A stretch of DNA of 64,000 nucleotides, taken from assembly GCA_025093555.1 (NCBI GenBank), contig JAIWNF010000025.1, forward strand, positions 372,001-436,000. The letters run 5' to 3'. The DNA is from Circinella umbellata. Lineage: Eukaryota > Mucoromycota > Mucoromycetes > Mucorales > Lichtheimiaceae. A program made the translations under genes and the position numbers. Position 1 is the stretch's first letter, and each line of letters starts with the position of its first letter. Positions 25,289 through 35,938 of this stretch are shown here, piece by piece. A model generated the notes under the pieces. That model saw only the letters and a list, made by a program, of their open reading frames with translations. It was not told the origin of the DNA and did no database searches.

Positions 25289-26271
25289 AGTTGTAAAGTA
25301 GTAGTATTGGTTTTGCTTAAAAAACGATGGTTGGGTTTTTATAGGTAACATCTCCGTTCTTTTGACCCTCCGAACTACCGCTACCAGTGTTCTGTTACTA
25401 AGTCCTGCACTGGTGCATCTTTGGATATGATGAATCATTTTATAAAAAACGCCCAAAAAAAAAAAAGGTGCGACAGAGCACGTCTTATTATCTCACCTCC
25501 ATACTTGGTGTAACCCAATATGGATGTTAAAATGTAAACATGAATAACAGTAAAATTATGTCATTACTAGTGTTGACAAAAGAAAAAAAACATTGATGAT
25601 TATCATTAAAGGTTCTTTCAGTTGTTGCTAAATGTTTTTTTCAATGATAGTATATAGCATAACAAATAACTTTTTTTTTATGTTTTTGTATAACATCAAA
25701 GCGTACTACAGTAAATGCCGGTTAAAATAATTATCCTCTACCGATATATATGGCGTCGCTATTTATTTTTACAGCCAATCAATTAATCAGAATATGATGT
25801 TATTTGAATAAAAATATGAGAACAAAAAACTAGTGTCCAATATAGAGAGTATTATAAATTTAAAATTGTTTAAGAAGTATACTATGATTGATGAACTATA
25901 TTATGTTAGACAGTCTACTATGTCATTTAAATATTAAAAGTATCTCTGTTATAAAAGATTTTGTCAAGAGTAATAAAGAATTGAAACTGTTCAACTTTTT
26001 ATTACACTGACAAGTATCATGGCCAAGTAAAACTCTATGTCTTTTTTAGTTGACAATTGTAAAATAAACAGAATATAAGAGTCATCTTGACATACACACA
26101 GATATTACAATATTACTCTTGTGGTCCTTAGTTATATCAAGTTTCAATATAAAGATATATAAATGATTTGAAGTGATTCATGAAAGGTGTTTAAATAAAC
26201 TAATTCTTTTCTAAACTCATCTACGTTTTTCTTTCTTTCACTTTTTCTTTTTACTTTATAATTGTTATATT
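25289..26271. other. Shared promoter region of MET22 and paralog B
   Basis: AT-rich, no coding capacity seen. It separates two divergent starts and must contain both promoters. No motif could be assigned with confidence. Confidence 0.5.
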
Positions 26272-27919
26272 ATGACATTATCTTCTTCAATTTCTTATAA
26301 ATCAGTTCAAACGAAACCTGTTAACCATTGTCATTATGAAAAGTTATCACTAGCTATAACACCCAATTATCGTCAACGTCGTCAATTTGCAATAAACAAC
26401 ACTCCTTCAAATACTACTACTACTACTACTCTCACTACCAATAATAATAAAAACAAATTGTTTAATTTACTTTACGTTGAATGTATCATACATATTGAAT
26501 ATCCTGAATACCCTCAACCTATTGATATTTTCTCATTAGAAAAACTTGATACACTTCTTAATGAGGAAGGCTTATTAACAATACAGATATGTTATAATAC
26601 TCATAAAGAAATGCAACCACATCATATACAATTTTCACTCTTTTTAAATAACATCATTACTATTTTAAATATATATATACTGTGAAAACAAGATAAATGG
26701 AAACTATAATGATAAATCTATGAAATGGATCAAGTACCCACTACAAATGGTATTTGTATTCACAAAAAGAAACATACAACTTTCTTGTAATATTATGAAA
26801 TTTTAATATATTGATAATGAATATGAATCAACTACTTTCTAGATATTGAATAAATGTTGTGGTTTTCAATTTGAAAAATCATGTATATCTGAAGTGACCC
26901 ATAATCCATGTAAACTTATTTATGATATAATATGTTATCAAACAACTTATTATATTAAAATCATGTATAATTCTATTATTAAAAAAAGGTTTTCAATTTC
27001 GATCCTCGAATTCTTCATTATCAGATACTGGTGCACCATTGTCATATCTATTGAAAACCCCAGCCCCATATGGAAAATTGATTCAAATCTATTTACAATT
27101 AAACTGGGAAACAGAAAATATCCTTTATTACTATTAATAATAACTATTATACGTATATATATATATTCACAATCTTAACTCGTTATATTATATAATATAT
27201 ACAGCTATCCAATTTAACAGATAACTTACACAATTCATCTCAAGCTATGGATGATTTTTTATTCAGTTCTATGTTTCAAGTATTCTGTGATAATATGGGT
27301 CCAATGTATCCTTTAATCTTTTCTCCAGAATATCCCAAGGTATATCTATATATCTATATACTGTTATCAAATCAATAACAACAGCAATGTACTAAAATGT
27401 ATAATAATACGTAGAAATTGTCTGAATTAACACGCTATATACCTTATATTGCTCAATCAATACAAAATATTGTTATACATGATAATGATACAATACAAGA
27501 AGAAACTAATATGAAAATAAGTGAAATCAAACAAATTTGTTTAGCAAACATTCAGGTAATATATTTATATATTAGATTATTCATTCTTATTTATATTATA
27601 ATATATATATATATATATATATAGGCAATGGGATGTAAGACAAGTATTCTTCGTCCAATTATTCCAAAAGAGAAAGATGATATTGGAATTGATCTTATTA
27701 TTACTCTTTATTACTACTTGAAAAATACAATGCCATTTCCAAAATATTCAAAGGTATATCAAAATTTATTCCTATAGTTGGGTAATTTATATGTGTATAT
27801 TAATAAAAAAACATATATCATTATGATAGATTAATACATATATAAGAAATAATAATCAAGACAATAATAATGAAACACCTTATGATTCCATATTAACCTT
27901 ATGGATTGATTATAATTAG
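26272..27919 (+). CDS. Unrecognised tandem paralog B, 358 aa, with AT-AC introns
   Basis: Second copy of the family at 22234; function unknown. Exons: 26272-26586, 26681-26749, 26843-26909, 26989-27117, 27203-27339, 27415-27555, 27625-27753 and 27830-27919. Exons 2, 4 and 5 are exactly as long as in copy A (69, 129 and 137 nt) and all intron phases agree, so the copies arose by duplication of the whole gene. Shared blocks include HCHYE, FSLEKLDT, SMKWIKYPLQM, PAPYGKLIQIYLQLNWETE, VFCDNMGPMYPLIFSPEYPK and LYYYLKNTMPFPKYSK. The N-terminus has a Thr/Asn-rich insert and the C-terminus is longer. Intron 4 has a U12-type donor; intron 1 ends in AC but its donor has drifted. Confidence 0.78.
26587..26680 (+). 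other. Possible AT-AC intron with a drifted donor (intron 1, paralog B)
   Basis: The homologous position in copy A has donor ATATCCTT; here it reads ATATGTTAT. The acceptor AC at 26679-26680 aligns CENKINGNYNDKSM with FANRMNELDCVESM residue for residue. No strong branch site was found, so the exact borders are less certain than for the other three. Confidence 0.5.
27118..27202 (+). other. Probable U12-type AT-AC intron (intron 4, paralog B)
   Basis: Donor ATATCCTTTATT, branch-like TCTTAAC at 27173-27179, acceptor AC at 27201-27202. The phase-1 join is the same as in paralog A. Confidence 0.8.
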
Positions 27920-28041
27920 TTATTATTCCGTATTAAATAAAGATGCATTATTTAAAGAAAAACAAAAAAAGAAATTCATCTTCAGCTCTTTTTTTTTTCT
28001 GTTATATTTTTTTTTAATTCTTCAAAGATCTATTTTCAATA

Positions 28042-29463
28042 ATGAAGTTTGGTTTAAATGTTCTTAATTCAAAAAAACCAAGAGGAAGGTTCCAACAACG
28101 CAATGCTTTTGGACAAGACGAAAGTGATGAGAGTGGAGACGATAATGATCACCAACAACAAGAACAACGAACTGGATCGTCTAGTCATAGTAATAAGAAA
28201 AAACTTGAACAGCAACGTAGTAGTGTAAATCAACAATTATCAAAAACTAGTATTACTAGTAAAAAAATAGCAGAACAACATGCAAAAGCACTTGAAGAAG
28301 ATGCCAATATTTTTGATTATGATGCTGTCTATGACGATTTAAAAGAAGCGGAACAAATAAAAAAGGAAGCTTTAAAGGGACCGGAGACAAAAAAGGTTAA
28401 TATTACTTTTTAGGTGAGGGATTAAAGGGGAATACACTTTATTTATTTTTTTATGGATAGTAGATAAACTAATACATAATTTTTTTTTATAAATAGCCAA
28501 AATATATTCAAGGTTTATTAGAAATGGCAGAGATTAGAAAAAAAGATCGATTATTAGCAGAAGAAAAAAAAGTGGCTCGTGAACGTGAAGCAGAAGGCGA
28601 AGAATTTGCTGATAAAGAAGTATTTGTGACAGACGCGTAAGTTTTTAATATTTATCATTTCCAAACCCCCCCACCCTCCTCCTCAAAAGTAGATGACTTA
28701 CTCTCTTTATATATATAGTTTTAAAAAACAGAAAGAAGAATTAGAACGTATTGAAGTAGAAGAACGAAAAAGAGAAGGTAACTTAAGAAATTAATAATTA
28801 ATGAATAGATCATAACATGGATATTAAATAATTTATGGGCGGGGATTGGCTTATTTTTTTTTTATAGAGGAAGCTAATAAAGGAAAAAAGATGGCATCAT
28901 TTTATAAACAAGTGTTGGATAAAAAAGAAGCAGAACGTGAAGCATTGATACGACATTTAAAGAATAAAAAAGAACAAGAAGCATCGGGTAATACTATTCA
29001 AAAACAAAAAGATGAAATAGATGCTGAATTAGCAAAAGAAGCTGAACTTGAAGGCAAACAAGTTATGTTAAATGATAATAATGAAATTGTGGATCGGAGA
29101 CAATTATTGGGTGCTGGATTAAATTATAAACCAAAGAAATTTGGATCATTTGGTTCATTAAGTGACGAACGAGCACAAGAAAGACAACGAGAATATGATG
29201 AATATAAACGTAAAAAGGTAGAAGAATATGAGGCAAGAAGAAGAGCTGGTAATAACGATGAACGAGAACGATTTAGTCAAGAAATTGAAAAACAAATGAT
29301 GGAAACTCGACAAAAGGAACAAGAACAAGAAGAACAAAAACAAAAAGAATTGGAACAAAAGGCTACTACTAAACGTACAACAGATGATGTAGCAATGAGC
29401 GCTAGAGAACGTTATTTAGCCAGAAAAAAACAAAAGTTACAAGAGACTTCATCTTCATCATAA
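28042..29463 (+). CDS. NSRP1: Nuclear speckle splicing regulatory protein 1 homolog, 382 aa
   Basis: NSRP1 (CCDC55, DUF2040 family) is a coiled-coil nuclear protein that influences alternative splicing. Exons: 28042-28395, 28497-28636, 28719-28777 and 28868-29463. The N-terminus MKFGLNVLNSKK and the block EDANIFDYDAVYDDLK match the family's conserved start. Then come PKYIQGLLEMAEIRKKDR, the ER-rich segment ending in DKEVFVTDAFKKQKEELE, and KKMASFYKQVLDKKE. The rest is highly charged coiled coil with a Lys/Arg-rich tail (ARERYLARKKQKLQ) likely to act in nuclear import. It starts 122 bp after paralog B in the same direction and converges on the next gene. Confidence 0.88.
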
Positions 29464-29622
29464 CCCAAATATATCAAATTATTATTCAAAATCAAGCAAT
29501 TAATTTCTTTATTTTACTTTTCAATGTATACATACACACACACACATATATATATATATAGGGTGATGGAAGGGGATTAAATCATTTATATATATGGAAA
29601 ATGTTCTCTTTCTTTTTATCAA

Positions 29623-30752
29623 TTAAAAACCATAAAGAGTATCTTCTTTTAATGTTAAACATGTCAAAGATCCATATGCTATGAAGGTAGTAGTAGCAAT
29701 AGTATCTTCCTGATCTTTAAGCAAATCAGCATTTCCGAAATAATCACCTTTTCAAAAAATAAGAGTAAAAATTAAATATTATTAAGTATGAATTTATACT
29801 TGACCCTTTATAAAAGTGTATTATACCTTGTCCCATCATTTTGGTGATGGTGCGATAGCTATTTTTCTTATCATTGAGTCCCACTACATTACCATCCTTG
29901 ATGATGAATATTGTTTTATCGGTCAATTCGTCTTGACGATACACAACTTGACCATCTTGATATTCGACAAGTATTAATGCATCCAAAATTCGATATTGGT
30001 CTAACTTGTTAAACAAAGGAATATTATTGATTAATTGTTTGTGAAATTGACGTGTAAATATTGATTGCTCAATCATTATAGCTTGATATGCTGATCGACT
30101 AAGTTCAGTAAGAACAACATCAGTTGCAGCGACATAGGTTGCTGGCCATTGAACATCGTGTAAAAGAGATAACGCCCCGAAACTTGCTCCAATTTGAAGA
30201 TGACATTCAACAGCGTCATTGGTTTGGTGTTCAACTATTCCTGATTCAACAATGTAAAACCTAGTTTCAAATAAGTTGTTTATTTATCACAAAATCGCTA
30301 TATATCATAATATAAATGCATAATGCCACAAATACTTACTTGTCAGCATAACTTCCTTGTTGTACAATAACCAAACCCATCGGTATTTGAACATTGGATT
30401 TCATTTCTTGAAGTAGTCGTTGATACTGTTGTGAATTAAAACGGGAAAATATAAAGTTGTCAAAAGTTGCGCAACGAATGATACCTTCTTGGTGTTTAGA
30501 TTTTGATTCAAACACTTTGTCTGGAAAGTTATCAACAGCATGATGGTTGTGTTTGGTTGTCATGGTACAATAGGGCTCACTAGTAACCGATTTACGTCGT
30601 TTCCTCGACTGGTGGTCGTCATTATCTTTTTTTAAACATTCAGTCTGTGAACAATGGGAATTGTTCATAGCATAGTTAGTAAATGATGATGGATATAGAC
30701 TACGAGTAGTCCAAGGATGACTAGTTAATTGAATACTTGTAGCTTGGACCAT
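29623..30752 (-). CDS. PKA regulatory-subunit-like protein with degenerate cyclic-nucleotide sites, 323 aa
   Basis: Exons in reading order: 30752-30340, 30260-29827 and 29747-29623. Near residue 50 an inhibitor-like sequence KRRKSVTSE matches the RR-x-S-V pseudosubstrate or substrate site of PKA regulatory subunits. DNFIFSRFNSQQYQRLLQEM and two cyclic-nucleotide-binding folds follow. Fold A contains VIVQQGSYADKFYIVESG and SFGALSLLHDVQWPAT; fold B contains FNKLDQYRILDALILVEY and GDYFGNADLLKDQEDTIAT. In known R subunits the phosphate-binding cassettes read FGELAL and PRAAT; here Glu is replaced by Ala and Asn, and Arg by Trp and Thr. The usual N-terminal docking/dimerisation domain is not visible. 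It may be a cAMP-insensitive paralog. An upstream in-frame ATG at 30794 would add a hydrophobic stretch and was not chosen. Confidence 0.8.
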
Positions 30753-32662
30753 GTTTGTTAACCAAATTAATAGATAGGTAAAACAAAAAAACAAAAAACA
30801 AGAACAATAGGTAAAAAGCCCAACTTAAAATTAAACTTTATATGCCATTAATAGAGTGGCGTGACCCAGCAAAATTTTTCCTATTTTGTTCATGTACCCC
30901 TAAAAGCTTAATCGAGATATTCCTTTTTTTCTCAGGTTCCCATGTTTTTGGTATTTAATGATATAACTATTATGTTATATAAATATGATGTTATCATTTA
31001 TCTTACATCAAAAAAACTAACATGTTATTTTATCGGCCAGGCCCCCGTCTGTCAAAAAAAAAGATATATACTTAGAAGCATATGTAGTAGTAAAAAGTAA
31101 GACTCATGTAACTGGTAATTTGATAGTATGTATGCCTAAAAATAATATATTCTTATTGTTGTTGTTAGATATTAAAAAGTACTTCATATTGAAAAGTACT
31201 AATAATAAAAGTGAAAAGCATATTCTGATGTAATATGAAAGAAGTTTGATTTTGTGTTACAGAACTTTAATTTTCGTCATCATGTAGTGAATATAAAAGA
31301 CATCATGACGCAAAAATCAAAAGAAATAAAAAAAGTGGTGATAGAATGTTATAATAGTGAGGCTCCTGAAAAGTAATTGACTTCATCTTGACGTCAATCT
31401 TTCGATGTCTTGGATTCTTTTACCAAAGAAGGAGATAAGTAAGGTACGTTTCTTTTTTATAATATGAGTGTGTACGTAGACGAAGAAAAAAAATCATTCA
31501 ACACTTACATATTACGTTCAGATAACATACAAGATTTATTTTATATGAATAAATATCATTCGATTATTTTAAGAAGAGAAAAATAAAAGTGGCAATTTTT
31601 GAAATAAACAGTGACTTTCTGCTTTATTATTCCAGGCTCATTAATAACAGATCATCATTTATTGTACCTGTAAAAAATGGTGGGCTCCTATTAGTTCAAT
31701 AAATATAGAGCATAAATGACGTATGTAGAAAAAAAAACTATTCAAGGCTAATAAATATTGTGTCATAATGTTCAAATTAATTAATTAATTTTGATTCGCC
31801 ACATTTAAGCCCTTTCAAAAGATCTTTAATTAGTTTATTTGATGATGACTCAATGATGTACTCAATAGATTGAAACAAGTTCGGAAACTTTATCTCTTTC
31901 ATTTTATCATTATTCTCGAAAAGAAATGTGATATTCTATTCTACTAGGGCTAGAAGATTAGAATCCATATTTTACATATCTAAAACCTCAGTGTGAATCA
32001 TGGCACAAGATATGTTACAACGGTCATTGTTGTTTGATGAAATCATGAAAATGTAATTGAATAGCGCTTAAAGGTGTACAGCTTTCTTTTTTTTACCCCC
32101 TTTCTTTGACAAAGAATGATACGTAAACAAGGATGCCTCACTGATAATCATTATATCATTAAATGAAAATTATACTCATCTTTTTTCAACATATATATTT
32201 ATTTATGAAAATATTCAATATATTTTTATGTACGTATAATTCAAGTTTTCGTTTCAATGAGTACTTTACGAATCGGATTCAGCAATGACACGGATATTCT
32301 CATAAACTAGTTGACTTATCTTTGGTAATTAATTATTGGGTTTTTATATGATCAAGAAGTTACAAATGTGGTAGTTCCGAAATGGTAATAATAACAGTTT
32401 AAATATATCGTATATTGTCCATGTCGTTTATTATTGTTCAAACTTTATTTAGCATAAATTATCACATATAATAATATATAGATAATTAGTTGAACCCCCC
32501 CTTCCCAGTTCACCAGCATATAAAACCATACTATCATGTACAAAAAAATTGGTTCATATTAATAATAAAAACAGACCCAAAAAAAAAAGAAAACTGTTTA
32601 TTTTGTATACTATTTAACAAAAGTGAAGAAAATTGCCATGGAAATCGAATTATTATCCATTA
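30753..32662. other. Gene-free stretch between two minus-strand genes
   Basis: AT-rich on both strands, with no coding pattern or structured repeat seen. It includes the promoter of the PKA-like gene (left) and the 3' untranslated region of ERD2 (right). Confidence 0.5.
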
Positions 32663-33853
32663 TTAGACCATTCTATAAAAAAAAGAAGTTTAAGTTGTAT
32701 TAGTATAGTGACCTTTTGATATTATGGTACAACAAGAAACAATAAAATTATAAGAGCATACTTTGGTAATTCAAACTTCTTGCCCTTGAGAACCCTATTG
32801 AATCATATCATTATATTAGTATTCATCATTATTATAACATGTTTCCTTGCAACTATATAAAAAAAATCAAAGAGTACTATACATACTTGGTGTAGTAAAT
32901 ATAAAAGAAATCACTGTACAGAGCTGTTTGTAATAAACCAGCAACCCAAGCAATAACATCGGTATGACCTTCTGTTACATAACGATAAACTATATACAAA
33001 TGGATGTTTTACATTAAATTAAATGTATACGTCAAATATATAAAAATAATTTAGACCAAACTTACTCCAGTTGAAAATATACAATCCACGATAAGCTCCA
33101 AGAGCGAACAAGTAATGCGTTGTGATGGTTTCTGCTTCACCAGTTCGTTGAAGCATAAATAATTGAGGCAAAATTGCTACTGATTCGAGCCAGATCGAAA
33201 ATGACCAAAGAACCTATAACATTGTATTTCCCCCCCTCATTATTATTAATTGATCCCAACACCATATTACATACAAACGCGACAGATCCTTCCTCCTTTT
33301 TTTTTACGCGTTTAGATCCCAATACTATATATAGTCTTCTGAACATAATTGCAGGAAAAAAAAGGGTCTCTTTTTTTTTTGGCTCTCTTATACATAATAC
33401 ATCATACCTCTAAAACGGAATACTCATAAGGGAATACAAAGGCCAAAACAGCAGCACCACCCAACAAATATTCAACACGGAAAGTATCCAAACTAGCGTC
33501 ATAGGTAGCCTTGAATTTCATTTTCATAAGGAACAAAATGTAGAGAGATGAAGTAATAAAAAAGATCTTCATGCTGGTATTATACACTGACTGAAATTTA
33601 ACAACCAAGTCAAGGTAACGTGTCAGGAATACAATAGAATAAAGTAATTGAGACTTGAACGAAATGCCTATCCATTTTTTTTTTCGTGGGGAGGTTTTTT
33701 TTTTGAACACATAAGTTTTTTATTTTTCTCTTTATTATGCCTTTAAGTTAAATATAACTTACCGACACATGATCGCGTACTCCTGATTTTTAACAACAAT
33801 ATGAAGATGGATGCTAAATGCATCAAGTCAGCAACAAGTCGAAAAATATTCAT
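32663..33853 (-). CDS. ERD2: ER lumen protein-retaining receptor (K/HDEL receptor), 214 aa
   Basis: Seven-helix receptor that binds K/HDEL-tailed proteins in the Golgi and returns them to the endoplasmic reticulum by COPI vesicles. Exons in reading order: 33853-33763, 33667-33408, 33213-33066, 32989-32887, 32794-32762 and 32672-32663. Landmarks: [108 protein letters not shown] and [19 protein letters not shown]. The last coding exon is only 10 nt (KMV, stop). It is supported by a good donor GTATGC, a TACTAAT branch site and a pyrimidine-rich TATAG acceptor. Without this splice the protein would gain an atypical hydrophobic tail. The resulting length is exactly that of the family. Confidence 0.95.
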
Positions 33854-34052
33854 TGAAAGTAAAAAACACAAAAAAAAAGTTATATATGTATAATGATAAT
33901 ATATGTATGATATAAATGGAAGAACCCAAAAAAAAAAAAAATTATCTATAGAAGCAGTTTCGCGCCCAAAAGTAAGTTCTCGACGCACATTAACTTGTTG
34001 AAATGAATAGTCTCCGCACATATTCGGCTTTATTTTAGTAGGGCTTCTTTAG

Positions 34053-34071
34053 CCAATTGATGACAGCCAAT
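34053..34071. promoter_or_regulatory. Paired CCAAT boxes upstream of ERD2
   Basis: Two CCAAT pentamers start at 34053 and 34067, 14 bp apart, about 200-220 bp upstream of the ERD2 start codon. CCAAT boxes bind the HAP/NF-Y complex in fungi; function here is inferred from position only. Confidence 0.3.
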
Positions 34072-35751
34072 GAAATTTTGGCAAGTTTCGATACTTGTAT
34101 CGCTGGGTTCACTTTTATTTGACTGGTCAATGACAGACCTTCATTTTCTTGGCCCACTGTGATTTTTTTTTAACGGATTTCACGGAATATTTTCTTCTTC
34201 TTCTTTCAGCTTCTTCTTCAACACAGTTGTGGGGCCATGCAATAGTATTTCTTCCCTCGCTTGGAGATGGAAGCTATGAGATGAAGAAGGAAACTGCAAG
34301 GTTTTTTACATGGGTTGTTTCTAAGCTCTGTCCGCATGTCGCACATTGTTACGAGGTCCTCTTTCTTGAACGGCCAACACACAGCTAGTTCCAAAAGCAA
34401 TATTTTCACTTGAGTATGGGTTGACGCATAGGCAGGATGATTGCCCCAAGGTCAGAGGGAAAAAGAGAAAAGTTTAGCATAATTGTACCAATCAGGGACT
34501 CCTTCGTGACCAATTAACATGTAGTATCCCCATTGCGGTACATTGCAATTGCTTTGCGGAACGTACAAGTTTGATTTCGCCTACTTTATAACTTATTGAC
34601 CCGTCTTTATTTCAAGTTAGAATGTGCTTTCCGATTGTTTTGTTGCTCTTGGGTGGATTACTGTGTACAAAGCTGGTCAACTGGTTGATATGTTAAAACA
34701 ATGACGGCCTCTTTCTATTTATATTTTGAGCTAAAGTTATGCTGGAGTCTTAAAGTGCACCTCCTACACCCATTGCGAATTGCCTGCCATTCATTTGATG
34801 AAAGAGCTGTGAACATTTTGTCCATATGCATAAATATACCTCCTCCTCGCTCATTAAGCTATAACAGAAAAAAAAAGAAAGATCAAATGGAAGGGTATCA
34901 GTAGTAACTTCTACATCATATTCATCACTTTAGGACGAGGTATAAGGAGATTATCATACTTATAATATAGGTACCCAGGCGTTGATGAAAGGGTGCTAAA
35001 TCATATATTAGTAAATGACTGTCTAAAGATACTGATAAGTTTAGTAAAGCTGAAAGAATCGGACAACAATGGTGGTAGTCGACTTGAAAGTCTAGTTTTC
35101 TTGTAGTATCATATATATGGGAATTGCCACGGACACCCCACAAATAAAAAGTTATAAAATAAGTTTCTAGCCCATATGTAAACTATACTAACAGCATTAT
35201 CACACCAATGGCGTTTATTTGACCGCTCATATGTAACATTAAAAGTATACACTACTCCTTCTTATTTGTGTTGTCTTTATAAGGACTACAACTCCCACAT
35301 GTGTACATAACGATATAATGAGAAAATATACTTTTATCATAAAAAGTTGAGCTGCTAATATAAGTTCCATAAAAACACTTTCAAGTTATATAACGATAAT
35401 ACGTACGTAACTGTATAAATAGTGTACAAATGGCTAGATACGATGTAATTATATCAAATTGTTGTGTGTCTTTTAAAAAATATAAAAGTAGGGTGTGCGT
35501 AAGACTTGAAATTACTTAATATAGTATATTTTTGGGTGTCCATATATATATAAGTAACTTAAAAAAATAATAATAGTAGTAAGCTGAATATTAACTAAGT
35601 CAGTATGAACGTAAATATTAATTTATTATGTCACTTGATGATATTATTCAACAAGAATAAAGCTAGTTATATGGTATGGTCTTAACGAATCCATGAAAGA
35701 GGTGAATTTAAAAAGCGAGTGATTTTTTTTATATAATATGGCATGCGTCAC

Positions 35752-35795
35752 GCTTGAAAATTCATATTCCGATTCAAAATATTTGATTTTCAAGC
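35752..35795. promoter_or_regulatory. 10-bp inverted repeat upstream of the PPR gene
   Basis: GCTTGAAAAT at 35752-35761 and its perfect complement ATTTTCAAGC at 35786-35795 are separated by 24 bp, and both are bordered by CAC/CACG-type bases. It lies about 145 bp before the start codon and could be a dimeric-factor site. Confidence 0.3.
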
Positions 35796-35938
35796 TCACG
35801 CCACCCTTTACATTTTGAACCAGGTCACTTATTATATACCAGCGGAAAAAAAAAGGTTCACTTTTTTTATTTTTACGCCCTTTTTCCCTCGTTACTTACC
35901 TAAACACCAAAAAAAAAGTCTGGAGTTATAGGGAGGAT

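Larger units (their letters stand above)
33854..35938. other. Intergenic region between divergent ERD2 and PPR genes
   Basis: No gene seen. The 34.0-34.7 kb part is less AT-rich than the rest and holds two CCAAT pentamers 14 bp apart (34053, 34067), within 220 bp of the ERD2 start. A further perfect 10-bp inverted repeat lies close to the PPR gene. Open frames here (79 codons at 34149) have no family resemblance. Confidence 0.5.
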
